Positions 23,301-34,990 of a DNA stretch of 64,000 nt are shown here, in pieces. A program made the translations under genes and the position numbers. The DNA is from Apoderus coryli (lineage: Eukaryota; Arthropoda; Insecta; Coleoptera; Attelabidae), in assembly GCA_911728435.2 (NCBI GenBank), contig OU452207.1, positions 124,001 through 188,000 on the forward strand. Direction: 5' to 3'. A model generated the notes under the pieces. The model made no database searches, had not been told where the DNA came from, and saw nothing but the letters and a program-made list of their open reading frames with translations. The first letter of the stretch is position 1. Each line of letters starts with the position of its first letter.

Positions 23301-25648
23301 TAAACCGACGCGCCTTGCTAGACTCGCCATGTATATCCATAGCTTCATGTGCGAATATATTTTTAGTCCATTCAAACACGCAGATTATAATAAAATCGCA
23401 TCAAAGATAATTAATTTGTTCCCAAATGAATTTATTGGGACTTATTATATACCGGCAGTTTTGAAAATGGATAGTGCAACTGGTCGCTCTCAGAAGGCCA
23501 AAGGAAAATTACCTAACAGAGTTAGAAATATAAGGTTTTTGTCGGGGGACACAAAGAAAAGAAATGCCATTACATTTTCAGAAACTAACAGGAAAAAAGT
23601 ATCGAAATTAGAAGGTAAGAAATGCAATGCACAGTTTTATAACGATAAAAACTCAATTTAAAACATATTTTTTCGGAGTTAAAGGAACATTCTTGGTCTG
23701 CAAAAAACAATACACTTAATTTTAGAAACTAAATTAGGTAATTAGTACTATGTTTTCTTGGGATATTTCAACAATTCGGTTTTTTTTTTATTGCGTAGAC
23801 CCCTGTATTGGCGAAGGAAACAAGGAAGATTGGCTCTGGTTAAAAACAAATGTGGAACCTTGGAGCTCTGTTATCGAGAAATGGCAAAACACGTATATTA
23901 TGAGAAAAGAATGTGTTTATAGTACAGCAACCGAGTTTTACGAGGAGTGGCCAATTCTGAAAGATTTGCGAGCAGATATTCTTGTATGATTTTTGATTTA
24001 ATAGTTAATAATATTAGTAAATTTAAATTAAAGTATAACTCCACAAAGCACTTTCGTTTATTGCGGGCCAATCAAACATGATTCGAACTCATAATCAGTA
24101 GCAACATCAGCTCAACCATCATAAATATAGTAGTTACACATCAAATATGGTTATTTTATGTCAATTGTTATATATTGAATTGTCATATATCAATAAAATT
24201 ACAACCAAAATATCAATTCGTTAAACTTAAAACAAGCATATTTTATGTGTAACTTTTGTATAATGTCGAGTTCATGTTGTTACTGTCACTGGCGATGAGC
24301 GCTGATCGTTGGAAACATTTATGGGTGGTTTCCAAGTAACAGTAATTTTGTGGAATTATACATTAATTTCCTGTCATTGAACGTCTCTTTGAACTGGACT
24401 GGTTGTTCAACATAGAAAGATTATTTAAACCTATGCTATTGTAAATCATCTTCCAGCTCTAGCTTAGTCTATTTGAGATCAGGGTATTTTGTGCAGATTT
24501 GCATGTCTGAATATTTTTATACTTTATATTTGCAAAAAACATTTATGCTGAAACAACCAAATTCATAGAGCAAAATAATTTTCCCAAATAAGCTAATAGA
24601 TTTTCTACTTTTTCGTTAATTAATGTGGCAATAATTATCAACAAAGAAGTCACATTTTTACTTTACTTTCGGTGCAAGGGATACTACATTTACATTCATT
24701 GGATACGTTTTAGGTTAACTTGGATTTCGAGAAATTATATCCAGCAAATGCTTTGAATTTTTTCCTCCATCATAAAACATTTTTCAAAGAAATTTTCGAG
24801 AAACGAGGGAACTCAGTTCGTGATCCGTATGCAATAGAATTATTAGAGAACATTAAAGACAAAGAAGGTAACCTATATTTCACTAGTATCTGTATATTGA
24901 ATTGTAACTATTTCATTTCCTGAGTTAAGGTTCCATAAGGAAACAAAAAAAAGTGGAAATAAAAAGGTTATTATAATTTAGTATCAAATTACGTTTTCGT
25001 TCATTACATTTCAACGAATGTGTATGTTGTTTTCATTTGGAACCTCATCTCAAGACACCATGATAAAAAAAAATATTTTTTAATAAAACTTTCCTGTTTT
25101 TATAAAATTATAAAACTTTTTAGGCGACTTATTGCCAGTGGAGCTATTCCTGCTTAACCACATAGCTCCACCTACTGGGAAAATTAAACTGGGAACATCA
25201 TTATGGAAATTTTCAACATTGGAAAGCATCGAAGGAATGTTTCTTCATATTAAAGTTAGAAACTTAAACTATTACCTAAGTCAAATATATGTTAATCACA
25301 TGTTTAATTTTATAGGAAGCAAGGGATGTTCAGAAAGCAATTGTCTCTAAACAAAACATAGCTAAAGAAAAAGGAAGAACAGTGCAACCCTATTTGCTGT
25401 TTATTGGACCGTCCTTGTTTGAGGTTGCACAGGTCTTTATCATCGTAGACGAGATCCGGTATCAATTCGACAACTGTGAGAAAGCTTTAGACATATTATT
25501 TAAGCTATTTCATGTATTAAATATAAAGTATCCTCCCGAAAGTGAACATATTTATTTAATTATTCAACGAGGAATTTATAAAATATCTACTCTACATGAT
25601 AAAAAAATACCCAGTATCATAGATATCATAGGTTCCTCCTGCGATTAA
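20308..25648 (+). CDS. SAM-domain protein, 8 exons, 504 residues
   Basis: Exons by splice signals and phase: 20308-20368, 21250-21377, 21447-21721, 23367-23614, 23799-23983, 24714-24867, 25124-25254 and 25316-25648. All seven introns are GT-AG. The joined frame is open throughout (1515 nt). The ATG has A at -3 and G at +4. Residues 1-63 (LLKTWGLQELIPKLEENQIN, then IRELIPQIGLRLEFEEKIKAW) form a SAM-like helical domain, usually for protein or RNA contacts. The middle carries YNKIASKIINLFPNEFIGTYYIP and GKLPNRVRN, then WLKTNVEPWSSVIEKW. The C-terminal block is VQPYLLFIGP, followed by VFIIVDEIRYQF and FKLFHVLNIKYPPESEH. I recognise this as a multi-copy insect family of unknown function, related to fish SAMD3-like proteins. 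There is no catalytic motif. A zinc-finger frame follows 4 bp after the stop. Confidence 0.8.
20369..21249. other. Intron 1 of the SAM-domain gene
   Basis: Donor GTACGT, acceptor TTTTTTAG. No coding content. About 20730-21000 is bounded by motifs resembling mariner-MITE ends (a CCGGGTGCACC-like start and ATACAGGGTATAA near 20990), but I could not match them as TIRs. Confidence 0.5.
21965..23335. mobile_element. ~1.4-kb foldback (long inverted repeat) element in intron 3
   Basis: Nearly the whole segment is an imperfect palindrome centred near 22650. Outer arms: the segment at 21971-22010 (CGCGTTAGTTTACTGTATCA) recurs inverted at about 23288-23325. Next inwards, GAGATACATGTCAAAG at about 22100 recurs inverted near 23255. 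Further in, the 22312-22440 block (GGTGTTCAATATTCGTAACC) recurs inverted at about 22870-23010. The innermost block around AATTATTTTAATAAATAA (22550) recurs inverted near 22740. No transposase frame is present. The intron's acceptor AG (23365-23366) lies about 30 bp beyond the right end. Confidence 0.75.
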
Positions 25649-25652
25649 AAAC

Positions 25653-26227
25653 ATGAAGTGTATAATTTGTCCCAAAAATTTTGCTACATTAAATAAGTAT
25701 ATTATTCACATAGAATTTTCTCATGCATTGTCGAATAATTTTGTTTGTCCATTCTCTGGTTGCTATAGACGTTACAATAAAAAATCAAGTTTTAGAAAAC
25801 ACGTAAACTCCAAACACTGTTTAGCTGAAAAAAGTCAAAAGCTCGACGAACAAGTAGAAACTAATAATGCATCTTGCAATCAGAATATAAGCAAAGAATC
25901 TAAAAATTTTGATATCAGTATTTCAGCACTAAGTTTTATGAAATCAACAGTATTAGGTATGAACTGACCCTAATTATATTACTGGAATATAACGATGATA
26001 TGCCGATTTTTTGTCAAATTGAGGACATCCTCGTAAATAAGGAAGACTACAAAGATGTTTACTTTTGCTGCACCTTATGGTATTCTTCAATATTTAATAC
26101 TCATTATAGAGCATACGAAATTAATAAATCTGAGAGAAAGAAAGTGTATTCCGTTAATGAGTTTAAAAATGAGATTCCTAAGATTATACATATCATAGAG
26201 AATGGGCATTTTGTATCGCTCGAATAA
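25653..26227 (+). pseudogene. C2H2 zinc-finger protein paired with the SAM gene; middle missing
   Basis: An ATG four bases after the SAM-gene stop opens a 104-residue frame (25653-25967) with two C2H2-like units. The first is CIICPKNFATLNKYIIHIEFSH; the second starts CPFSGCYRRYNKKSSFRKHV and closes with H, x4, then a His/Cys pair. It ends 12 codons after FMKS at a TGA. Overlapping it in another frame, an open stretch ends with PIFCQIEDILVNKED and FNTHYRAYEINKSERKKVY (26000-26227). This looks like the C-terminal domain of the same protein in homologues I remember. No intron fits between the two. I infer a frameshift plus loss of the central region, or else a short alternative protein. An AATAAA overlaps the final stop. 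Confidence 0.55.
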
Positions 26228-26228
26228 A
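26223..26228 (+). terminator. Putative polyadenylation signal
   Basis: AATAAA overlaps the stop codon of the zinc-finger tail frame (26225-26227). It is the first such hexamer after the SAM gene's last exon in a T-rich context. If used, one transcript would carry both reading frames. In AT-rich DNA this hexamer is common by chance. Confidence 0.4.
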
Positions 26229-26229
26229 A

Positions 26230-27119
26230 TTTTTGGGATTAATTTATGTTAGGTATTTGTTTTATAGAAAAGTGAATATTTTTTTCAAATTAAAAGACAA
26301 TAACTGAATTCTGATTTTTATTTATAATCCTTCTAATCACTTGCAGTATTGATGGTTGATACATATAATACAGGCGTATGAAATGTATAATTTAATGTAA
26401 ATCAGCAGCAAAACTGAAAATAACATTATTTTTAATACAGATCGCATTATTTGGTTATTTTTATGTATTTGTATAGTATATCGAAAAACAGTTACAACGA
26501 TTTTATTGCAAAATATTTTTTGATCGCAGGTTAAAAATACTTTTTATATGAAACTTATATCATTTAATATCTGGCTATAAACTCACTCCACAATTTAAAA
26601 CCATGATATATACATATTTTTAATCTTCATGCTGTATTACCTTTATTGTATTTAGAGTCAGATGTTTTGGAGTAAAGTGACAAAGTTGTATTGTATCACA
26701 TGAAAGCTGGTCCGGGTGATACGGTTTTGATTAGTTTTTATGCGTTTGAGTTTTTTAATAATAACTAAGAAACCAAAAATAAAGTACCCATAATGGATTA
26801 ACCGGTACATTACGTAAGTTTAGGCCAAATCAGCTGAATCTAACTTTAAAAAAGTGAGTCAAATATGATTAATATGAATATTAGAGGCTTTAAAAATATA
26901 ACACCATGGTTTTAGATTATGGAGCTTATAGCTAGAAAATAAATGGTATATAGTTTCTTATGAAATACACCCTTAACCTTTGATTGAAAAATAATTACTT
27001 GCATTAAAATATTTGTAGATTTATTTGAATATATTTATGTTTCACGTAGAAATCATATGAATTGTAAGGAAGAGTTTAAAAGATTTGCTCAGAGGTCACA
27101 TATCTTTCTTGTTAAGTGA
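26230..27119. other. AT-rich noncoding stretch
   Basis: No gene, TIR or repeat boundary recognised downstream of the SAM/zinc-finger pair. Confidence 0.45.
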
Positions 27120-27447
27120 TGAGATTCTTACTTTGTGAGCATGAAATCCTTATTTAGACGTTAGAATACCTTATTCTAAGAGCATGGATTCCTTATTGAG
27201 AAATCCGGGTTTCTTGTCCTAAGAACATAGACTCCTTGTTTAGATGTTCAAGTTTTTTAAATTACGAACATGGATTCCATAATTCGACGTTACCTGATCC
27301 TTATTTAGACGTTAGAATACCTTATTCTAAGAGCATGGATTCCTTATTGAGAAATCAGGGTATCTTGTCGTAAGAGTATAGACTCCTTGTTTAGATGTTG
27401 AAGTATTTTAATTTAAGAACATGGATTCCTTAATTTGACGTTACCTG
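27120..27447. repeat. Tandem repeat: 151-bp unit built of ~43-bp submonomers
   Basis: 27146-27296 is repeated head to tail at 27297-27447, with about one difference per ten bases. Inside each unit a shorter motif recurs roughly every 43 bp: TCCTTATTTAGACGTT, TTCCTTATTGAGAAAT, CTCCTTGTTTAGATGTT, TTCC-TAATT-GACGTT. Each is preceded by a CATGGA- or CATAGA-like phrase. An incomplete monomer (GATTCTTACTTTGTGAGCATG) precedes the first unit. This is a miniature higher-order, satellite-like array with no coding content. Confidence 0.8.
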
Positions 27448-28042
27448 TATTATATCTAAAAGCTTAAAGGGCATGGTACAAAAACAATAAAACATCATTT
27501 TATGGCAGTGGATCTTCAAATCTAAAGATTTGTGATTTATATTTGTGAGAGTTATGATCTCATTTGAAACAATATTTTAATTCAGAATGAAGTAATAATA
27601 CTTAGGAGTAAGAGCAAATTTCCAAAGAACTGAATGTCTCAATGTAAAAAATTATTTCTTAGAATCATATCAAAGTCAAGAGGCTCTTAAATTAATGCTG
27701 TTGGCTTTACATTAAATACTTTCTTTTTTCCGTGTGTGTAATCGTTCTGAAGTTTCAACTCATTTCGTAGAAATATCAAAAATACTCCTATCGCAAATTT
27801 ATACCTTTTGCAATTTCAAGACAGTCCTAAAAGATCATGCCCCATATGTAAAATTTGTTAATGTTATTTATTGTTTTCCTGGTTTACTTATGTGAGATGT
27901 TTCCAAAAATTTATAATTTTGATTATCGGTATACATATAAAGGGGTTTTTAAACCAATGAGTCTAAATTGTATTGTTATTGCTTGAATTGAATAATATGT
28001 ATGTTTAGGTCGTGTGTGAATTTTGTAAAAGACAAACAATTG

Positions 28043-28230
28043 GATTGAAACTAGTTTGAGACGTCATTTTAGTTTTGAAAAAAAAAATATGCCTTGGAGA
28101 TTGCGAATAACTTTTCTTAATATCATTTTGTCGTAGCTTTAACCGAAACGACATTTGTAAAAAACAAAATTTGCAAGGCATATAGTTGATTGTTCAAAAT
28201 TAAAATTATGTATCAAACTAGTTTCAAATC
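28043..28230. repeat. Palindromic (foldback) repeat, ~60-bp arms
   Basis: GATTGAAACTAGTTTGAGAC at 28043 recurs inverted at about 28211-28230, and ATATGCCTTG at about 28088 recurs inverted at 28174-28183. The arms are imperfect and joined by roughly 65 nt. It is a probable small foldback MITE with no coding capacity. Confidence 0.65.
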
Positions 28231-28565
28231 AAGCAAGTTTGGACCCCTGAAGATCACATTTAAACTCAAAATTTTGGGGTCTTTTACATACACTTTGAAT
28301 TTTTGTGGCCCAAAACAGGTGACCGGAACCTATTCGTAATTTTGTCGCCTATAAATGTCTAGATTGTTATGCTAGTTCAATAGCATCTTAGGTTTGACCC
28401 ATAAAGTTACAGGGTGGTCGCAAACTACTAAATGTCATATTGTAGATTCATAGATTGGATTGACCTGAGTAATCACTCAAATTTTCGAAACTATCGATAC
28501 ATATTTTTAATAGAGATATTAGGAAAATATTTTAAGTAGTACCGATCTACTTGCGCAAATGGAAG

Positions 28566-28587
28566 TACCTACCTACCTACCTACCTA
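28566..28587. repeat. TACC microsatellite
   Basis: Five tandem TACC units. Short and unremarkable. Confidence 0.9.
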
Positions 28588-31500
28588 ATGAGAATCTATT
28601 ATTTGGAAACTCCCCATAGAGATATTGGCCAACTTAAATAGGTAAATGTAAAATGCAATATCTAAGTAATATTATGTAAAATAGGGAAAATGCTTTCAAT
28701 ATACATATATATAACAGCCCAACGGCACGGCGGGCGCGGCGGCTTCCTCTTTCACCCGCCTCCAGGTTGTTGATAATATTATAGAGTGGTGTAGTGTAAA
28801 TATACTCGCACTATGGGAGAGACAGACCTGCATTCTAATACCGCCTTACAATATGTAATATTGAGTTACCGGAGGCAGCTAGCACAGCAGCTAACAGCTT
28901 TTCTCTATGCAACATAATACTGGGTAAGTAGGTACATTACTTACCTTTGTATAGTCTAAGATTTTGCATTCACTATTTTAGCTCTTTTCATAATATTATA
29001 TTAAGCTATTGTAGGTTAAGGATGTCTTGTTTTATGAAATGCTACACTTTTCATTAGGTACTAATTATTAATATCATGAAGAGTGTTATATTTCCAGTTT
29101 TCACTAAATTTCTTCAGTCAGTGATTAAGACAATTGAATTTTCATCGGTAGTTTGTCGTCGTTCGATTATTAGGTATGTGTTACGCGGTGCTGAACACTA
29201 TTCAATTGCAAGTAGTTGTTAGGCCCATTTCTTGGCCGAAAGACGGATCTTTCATTCGCCTCCAAACCAAGGTGGCAAAAAAATCCAGGCCAGAGTCACA
29301 TTATTGTTTTTTCCGATACCAAATAAAACTTTCTTTTGACAATTTGGCATTGTTCTTGATGAGGATGGATCTGGATGAACTTAGGATCAATGGCTTCTGC
29401 TTTATATAGGTACATATATATAGATGTCTTGGATCTGCTTTCGTAAACTGGGTCACCTTTACCTGAGTTTGTTATTGAACCATTGGTAAACAATCAATAA
29501 TCTGCACTTTGTATCTCCCTTCCATGTAGGATGCTTACGTTGCTTTGATCTTATACCTATTAATTTACTTTAATTTTTTGACGAACTGAAAACGTGTTTT
29601 TCAGCATTGCACAAAATTGCCTTGGAACTTCCAAATTAAAACTTAATATTTTGCCATAAATTTCACCAAATTTTGTGTAGTGACTATATATATCTACTCG
29701 TCACATTACTTTATTATCCTTGCATGACTAACTATAGTATGTATGATGATGTTATAATATGTGTGAAAACTCATTTTCCGGTTTACCCTTTCATGAAGTT
29801 GTTGCATGGCTACTACTACTATTATTATTATTAAGCGATTTTCATATATAATATGAAGAGAAGACCTGCACTGGCAGTTTGATGTAGACCTCTAACACAA
29901 CTAGCACACACATGTGTTGGTATGTGTGGCTTTTATAGCCCGCTTAACACTTTCTATATAGATGGCATGCTATGGTGCTTAAACGACTTTTGATCGTTGT
30001 ACAACACACCCCCAGAAAATTGCCGTATATTTTGCATAAAGAGATAATTTAGTTCAGGTTAGGGCAAGCCAGCAGAAACGGGATACTGAAAAGCAAAATG
30101 ACGATAGCATTCTCTAGTGGTAAACCATATACACATAACGATTATCTGGCTATTAGAGGCGATATTCATTTTTCTACATTGCAGGCTTATTGGAAATTTT
30201 TCTTTGTGACACATTACGATTACGGCTCATTATTTGGGTATTTTGCTTTTATATAGTTAAAGTTGCAAACACTAATCATCAAAATCATAAAAGCCTCTAT
30301 ATTAATGAGAAACACTGAAAAACTTAAGAGGTGATTCTGTGAGGAACATTAAGGCGAGTCTTCCTTGGTATATATATATTTTTTTCCTGTGCTGAAAAGT
30401 TACACCCGTCATAAAAATGAAAAAAAAAGTTTTATTTTCCTTCATAACTAACTAATGAAAATAAACTTGAACATTACCTAATGAACCTGTCAATGACACT
30501 ACACTTTTTGAATACCTATTTAACATTTTTTTCTTGGAACCTATCTGTATTTTTCGAGAAAACTTTTTCCTCCTACAAATTTTACCGGGAAATCAAAATT
30601 CCTTAAATTTCCGTCTAGTGGGCTGTTCGGTGCAATCAAATCCATAGAAACAAAATTATGTGTAGAAAATGAACAGAAAATATAAATAAATATTCAATGC
30701 TGTCATGCTGAACAGTACACCGAGTGTAGATTACCCCATCATAACTTTTATGTTCACAAATAATATATTCATCGACGATTGCGGGAAATTTTAAATGAGA
30801 AATTATGATTGGAGCTGTATACGATACTGAAGTTGAAGAAGAAGCTGTACTTATTCTAATTGAAGAATCCACAAGTTTCTTAAATGTAAGTCATTTGGTT
30901 GTTTTTAGTATTTCAAAACAACAACGCTTGTATCCCTGATTTTTGGTCAATGACTTACTACTATATGATCGACCAATTTATAGTTCTTAAGAAATATTTT
31001 ATTTACTGACGAGACGATTTTTTCAGGACACTACTGTGTGGCTCAGGACTCAGGACTATTGATTTAATGAGTCCCATTTTACTATGTATTTTAAACTTAT
31101 AAATAAACATCCCTAAAAAATGTGTTTTTAGTAAATATACGTTTCTAAAGACATAGCAGCCAAGCAGCGGTCCCTATACTGCTAATAGCGGCATAGGGAA
31201 AATAATAATTGTAAGATGCTCAACGCGTGTCTTCTTAGGGGGATATGACAATTTATTAATAACAATACTTAGATACAGAAGAATATTACTTGTTGCTTGG
31301 TCTATATTATACCTACTTACATTTTACCTATTAGGTATACCTATGTCTTTGATGTTGCACCTACGTACCAATACAAATAATATTCCAAATTGTTGTTTCG
31401 ATTTCCTGTCATGCATGTGCGAGTATGTAGAGAATAGCATGAATGTATGAGATCTGTATAGATAGACGGACCATCGGATAGATGATGGTTATGCCGATAC

Positions 31501-31794
31501 CGCCGTACTTGGATTTATTGCCAAATAAATCCATGGCATATTTGGAAATAATGATGATGCGGTTCACACCAAACATATCATCCATATTGGCACTACATAG
31601 GTATAGGTCTATATGTCTGTCTATCCAGCCATACAGGTATAGATATCAATCTAGGTTCCTACATAATTGTGAGAGTTCAGGTGCGTATCTGCCGATAATC
31701 AAGAAAAAAACTGATTTTCGAGATTGAATGAGTATTCTTGATGGTTTGCTTCTATGAAACATGAGGCTTCAACTGACAACACAGGTGCAGCATT

Positions 31795-32770
31795 TATTTA
31801 TTTAGATTACATCTACCCAGACAAAAACACATCCAATTACAGGGCAGGTACATTACAAGACGATAAAATTAACATAAATACACGTTTCAAAATTATAAAT
31901 AATACAAATATTACAATCGCAAAAAATAGTCAAAATTAGAATGGTTTAACAACAAATATTTATCTAAAAAACACTTTTTTAGATACGGTATTAAAAAACA
32001 CATCAATATCGTTACTCACCGAGTCACAAACAGAACACATGTCAAACAATGACGAAAAGAGCAACAAGTTGGTACGTGCGGTAGACAAGTAAAAGCTAGA
32101 ACCATAATTACGCCTTCTCGTATGTGGGGCATGAAAAGGTATCATCGAAAGTAGGTCCGGAGAGTCAATGATGCCATTCACGATCTTGAATAGGAACAGG
32201 AGTGAGGCATATTCTCTACGCTTATCAAGAGGTACAAAATTAAAACGACCCAGAAGTTCATCATGGGGAAATCCCATGGTTGGATACACTCCGTCACACT
32301 TAAACCACAAATATTTCACAAATCTTCGCTGAATCCTCTCTAAGCTATTTGAGTGCAACGCATAACCAGGACTCCACACATATTCCAATTTCGATGTAAC
32401 GAAGGAATTATACAGTAAAATAAGAGTTTTAGGTGACACAAAATGCTTTGTATTTCTCATAACAAAACCCAGACTCTTATAGGAAGACGAAACCACATCA
32501 ATCACATGCCCCACAAAACTAAGTTTAGCGTCAAAGAGCACCCCCAGGTCCTTAACCTCATCGCATATTTTAAGCGGAACAGAGTCAATGTTATACACAA
32601 ATTTTAATAGATTTACCTTACTAGTAAAAGTTACAGAACAACACTTATCCAAATTAAGGGCAAGCCTGTTTTGAATGCACCAGTCAAGCAGGACATTCAG
32701 ATCATTCTGCAATTGAAGAAAGTCAGAATTTGAGGTAATCAGTGAATAAACCTTAATGGTAATTTGAGTT
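31795..32770 (-). pseudogene. 5'-truncated LINE reverse transcriptase fragment
   Basis: Read from 32770 down, the frame begins right after the catalytic YADD (ITIKVYSLITSNSDFLQLQ). It continues through the primer-grip/thumb region (LNLDKCCSVTF, EVKDLGVLFDAKLSFVGHV, ERIQRRFVKYLWFKCDGVYP) and the family C-terminus (TARTNLLLFSS) to a stop at 31960. The frame is open from truncation point to stop, so this is a fairly recent dead-on-arrival insertion. The A/T-rich 3' tail (minus strand AATCTAAATAAATAAAT) lies near 31795-31806. It belongs to the same family type as the LINEs at 14290, 38821, 48346 and 60743. Confidence 0.8.
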
Positions 32771-34030
32771 AAATATGCTTGATTTAGTAGTGAGAGCCAA
32801 TACTTTTCAAAATATCTCAAAAACAAATGATTTTATCCAAATTTTATAAGAGTTAAAAAATAATCAAAAATACATAGTAACCTATAAAAACTTAGTTCAA
32901 AAGTCATTGGCTTAGGTGATAAGAACTTGGGGGGGTCAATAGGTACTGAACATCCCGTATTTTGGCTATTAGACATTGTTTTTTGTGTTCTTTTTTTGGA
33001 AAGAAGTAACTCTTTATGCTGAAGCAACACACTAAATTTGAATCCAATATCTCAATAAATACTAGAATTATTTAAAAATATTGGTTTTAAATTTTCAACT
33101 TTGACGCCCTGTATATCGAACATGGAGGGCTAAAATGAAAAATGACATCTTAAAACTCATATCATTTTTGCCCAAGGAATCTGTGGTTAACGCATTGACC
33201 TCCTTTTTCCGGACACCCTGTATATCATAATATCTTCATTACTTAGAACAAGCATTGTCCCAGAAAAATCCATTCGTAACTTAGTAGTCTTAGAATGCCG
33301 CAGGAATTCATGAAATAGAAACACTAAATTCAAAGTTACATGTATTTATTTTTTCATTTTAATTTATATTACAAATTTTATAATTTTACATAATTTCAAA
33401 CTACGTAAAACGAAACTTAATTATCAAAATTATCACAGAAAGCTTATAATGAATAACAAAAAGAAAACTAATTAATTACTATTTTAGAAACAATTTAAAG
33501 GTACCTATGTATTTAATATATTTTAACAAATTAATTAAAGTTATACTTTGAGACATAAGTAGAGGTACATTGAATTTACTCATTAATAATTAAGTTACAA
33601 TAATGAATTCTCTTTTATAATCATTAATAATATATTTGAACATGATTATATTTATTATTTATTTTTAGATTGTTAATATTTTGTTTTATTATTATTATAT
33701 CAAAAACAACAATTTTTATTTCATATAATTTTAGTTTAACATTCACAACATGAGCTTTTTTTTTTATTTTTAATTATTGTGGATATGATACAAAGTTCAT
33801 TATATTTTTTGATTTGTCTTATCTATTCATATGACATAATTTAAAAGTTTTTACAATTAAATAATATAACTTTCAAAGTTTATTATACGACCGACCGAGA
33901 TACGAAGACAAATTTGTAATTTATTATCACATTAATTACGCCAGGGATAAAAATCAACTTAAGAACCATTTTTGCGAGGAATAGGCCATCTATAAATATA
34001 TTTTAGTAATCACCCTTCTTGCTCATTTCT
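32771..34030. other. AT-rich noncoding stretch
   Basis: Two motifs resembling mariner-MITE termini (GCCCTGTATATCG near 33107 and CACCCTGTATATCA near 33215) and GAACATCCCGTATTTTGG near 32950 suggest degraded MITEs. No gene was recognised. Confidence 0.4.
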
Positions 34031-34990
34031 TTTACCTAATTACCTCTGATCCTAATTTAATTTCAGAGATTGCATATGAGCCTCCAGTTGGATTAAGCGA
34101 CCATATAGTCATTATTGCAACATCACAAATAATCTGTGGCAGAGTCGACCATAAATCGGTAAAGAAAAGAAACTTCGTTGGAGCTGATTATACTGCAATA
34201 AACTCTTATCTACAATCGGTTAACCTATCACAGGGAGGTGGCACTGAGGGTTTGTGGAACTCACTCATGTCAACAATAAATTATTGTACTAATAACTTCG
34301 CTCCGGAAGTTACGGCAGAGTTTTCGAAGACCAAACCATGGATTACTAATATTTTAAGGAAACGGATCAATCGAAAGCGAAAGCTTTGGCACATATATGG
34401 ACAATCTAGGTCAGATCATGATTATGCAATATATAGAGATAATTGTAATCAAGTGTCTAACCAAATCAGGTGTGCTAAGGAGCGGTATGAGAATCATCTC
34501 GTCGAGAGCAAATCCCAAAATTATTTTTACAAATATATAAAGAATACTCCTAGTTCAAAGGTCAGAGATCAGGACGGAATGCTTGTTTCGGACCCAAAAA
34601 CTGTTGCAACCATTTTTGCTGAAGAAGTTCAGAAGAGTTATGCTCCATAGAACTTTTTGAAAACTTATGTACGTCTGAATCTGGAATATGCGTCCACGGT
34701 GTGGAATCCATATTTCGAGAGGGACATTCATGCTCTTGAGCAAACTCAAAGGAGAATTTCTAAACTCTGTCCAGCAATCCGTGAAATGGAGTATGAGGAG
34801 AGATTGGATAGGTTGCACCTTTCTACGCTGCAGGATCGTAGAGTTCGTGGGGACCTAATAGAAACTTATAGGATATTGCACGGGGATTACAGTGTACCTC
34901 TGTCCATTACGGACAATTGTTTTTAATGAATGTAACGGTTTTAACGGCAGTGCCGCCTAACCATTCATAATAATAATAATAATTAAATTC
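34030..34990 (+). pseudogene. Chimeric CR1/L2-type LINE: endonuclease end and linker fused to RT tail
   Basis: From about 34040 the frame reads the end of the AP endonuclease (LITSDPNLISEIAYEPPVG, LSDHIVII). The endonuclease-RT linker follows (FSKTKPWITNILRKRIN, RCAKERYENHLVESKSQNYF) to a stop at 34648-34650. Immediately afterwards another frame (34657-34926) gives the RT C-terminus (YVRLNLEYASTVWNPYFERD, QTQRRISKLCPAIREMEYEE, RRVRGDLIETYRILHGDY). The whole catalytic palm between them is missing. The short (ATA)n tail at about 34965-34985 is typical of CR1/L2 3' ends. The result is an internally deleted, inactive copy. Confidence 0.8.

Larger units (their letters stand above)
27448..31794. 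other. Long noncoding stretch with scattered simple repeats
   Basis: Apart from the palindrome (28043-28230) and a TACC microsatellite (28566-28587), I see no gene. A GC-rich patch at about 28715-28760 stands out from the AT-rich background but has no frame. Open frames at 29176, 30636 and 31482 have no recognisable domain. Confidence 0.4.

Noticed and set aside
30636..30872. Minus-strand frame with Ser/Thr-rich start and several Cys
   Set aside because: Not recognisable, no splice partners, ends in low-complexity Phe/Leu; insufficient support.
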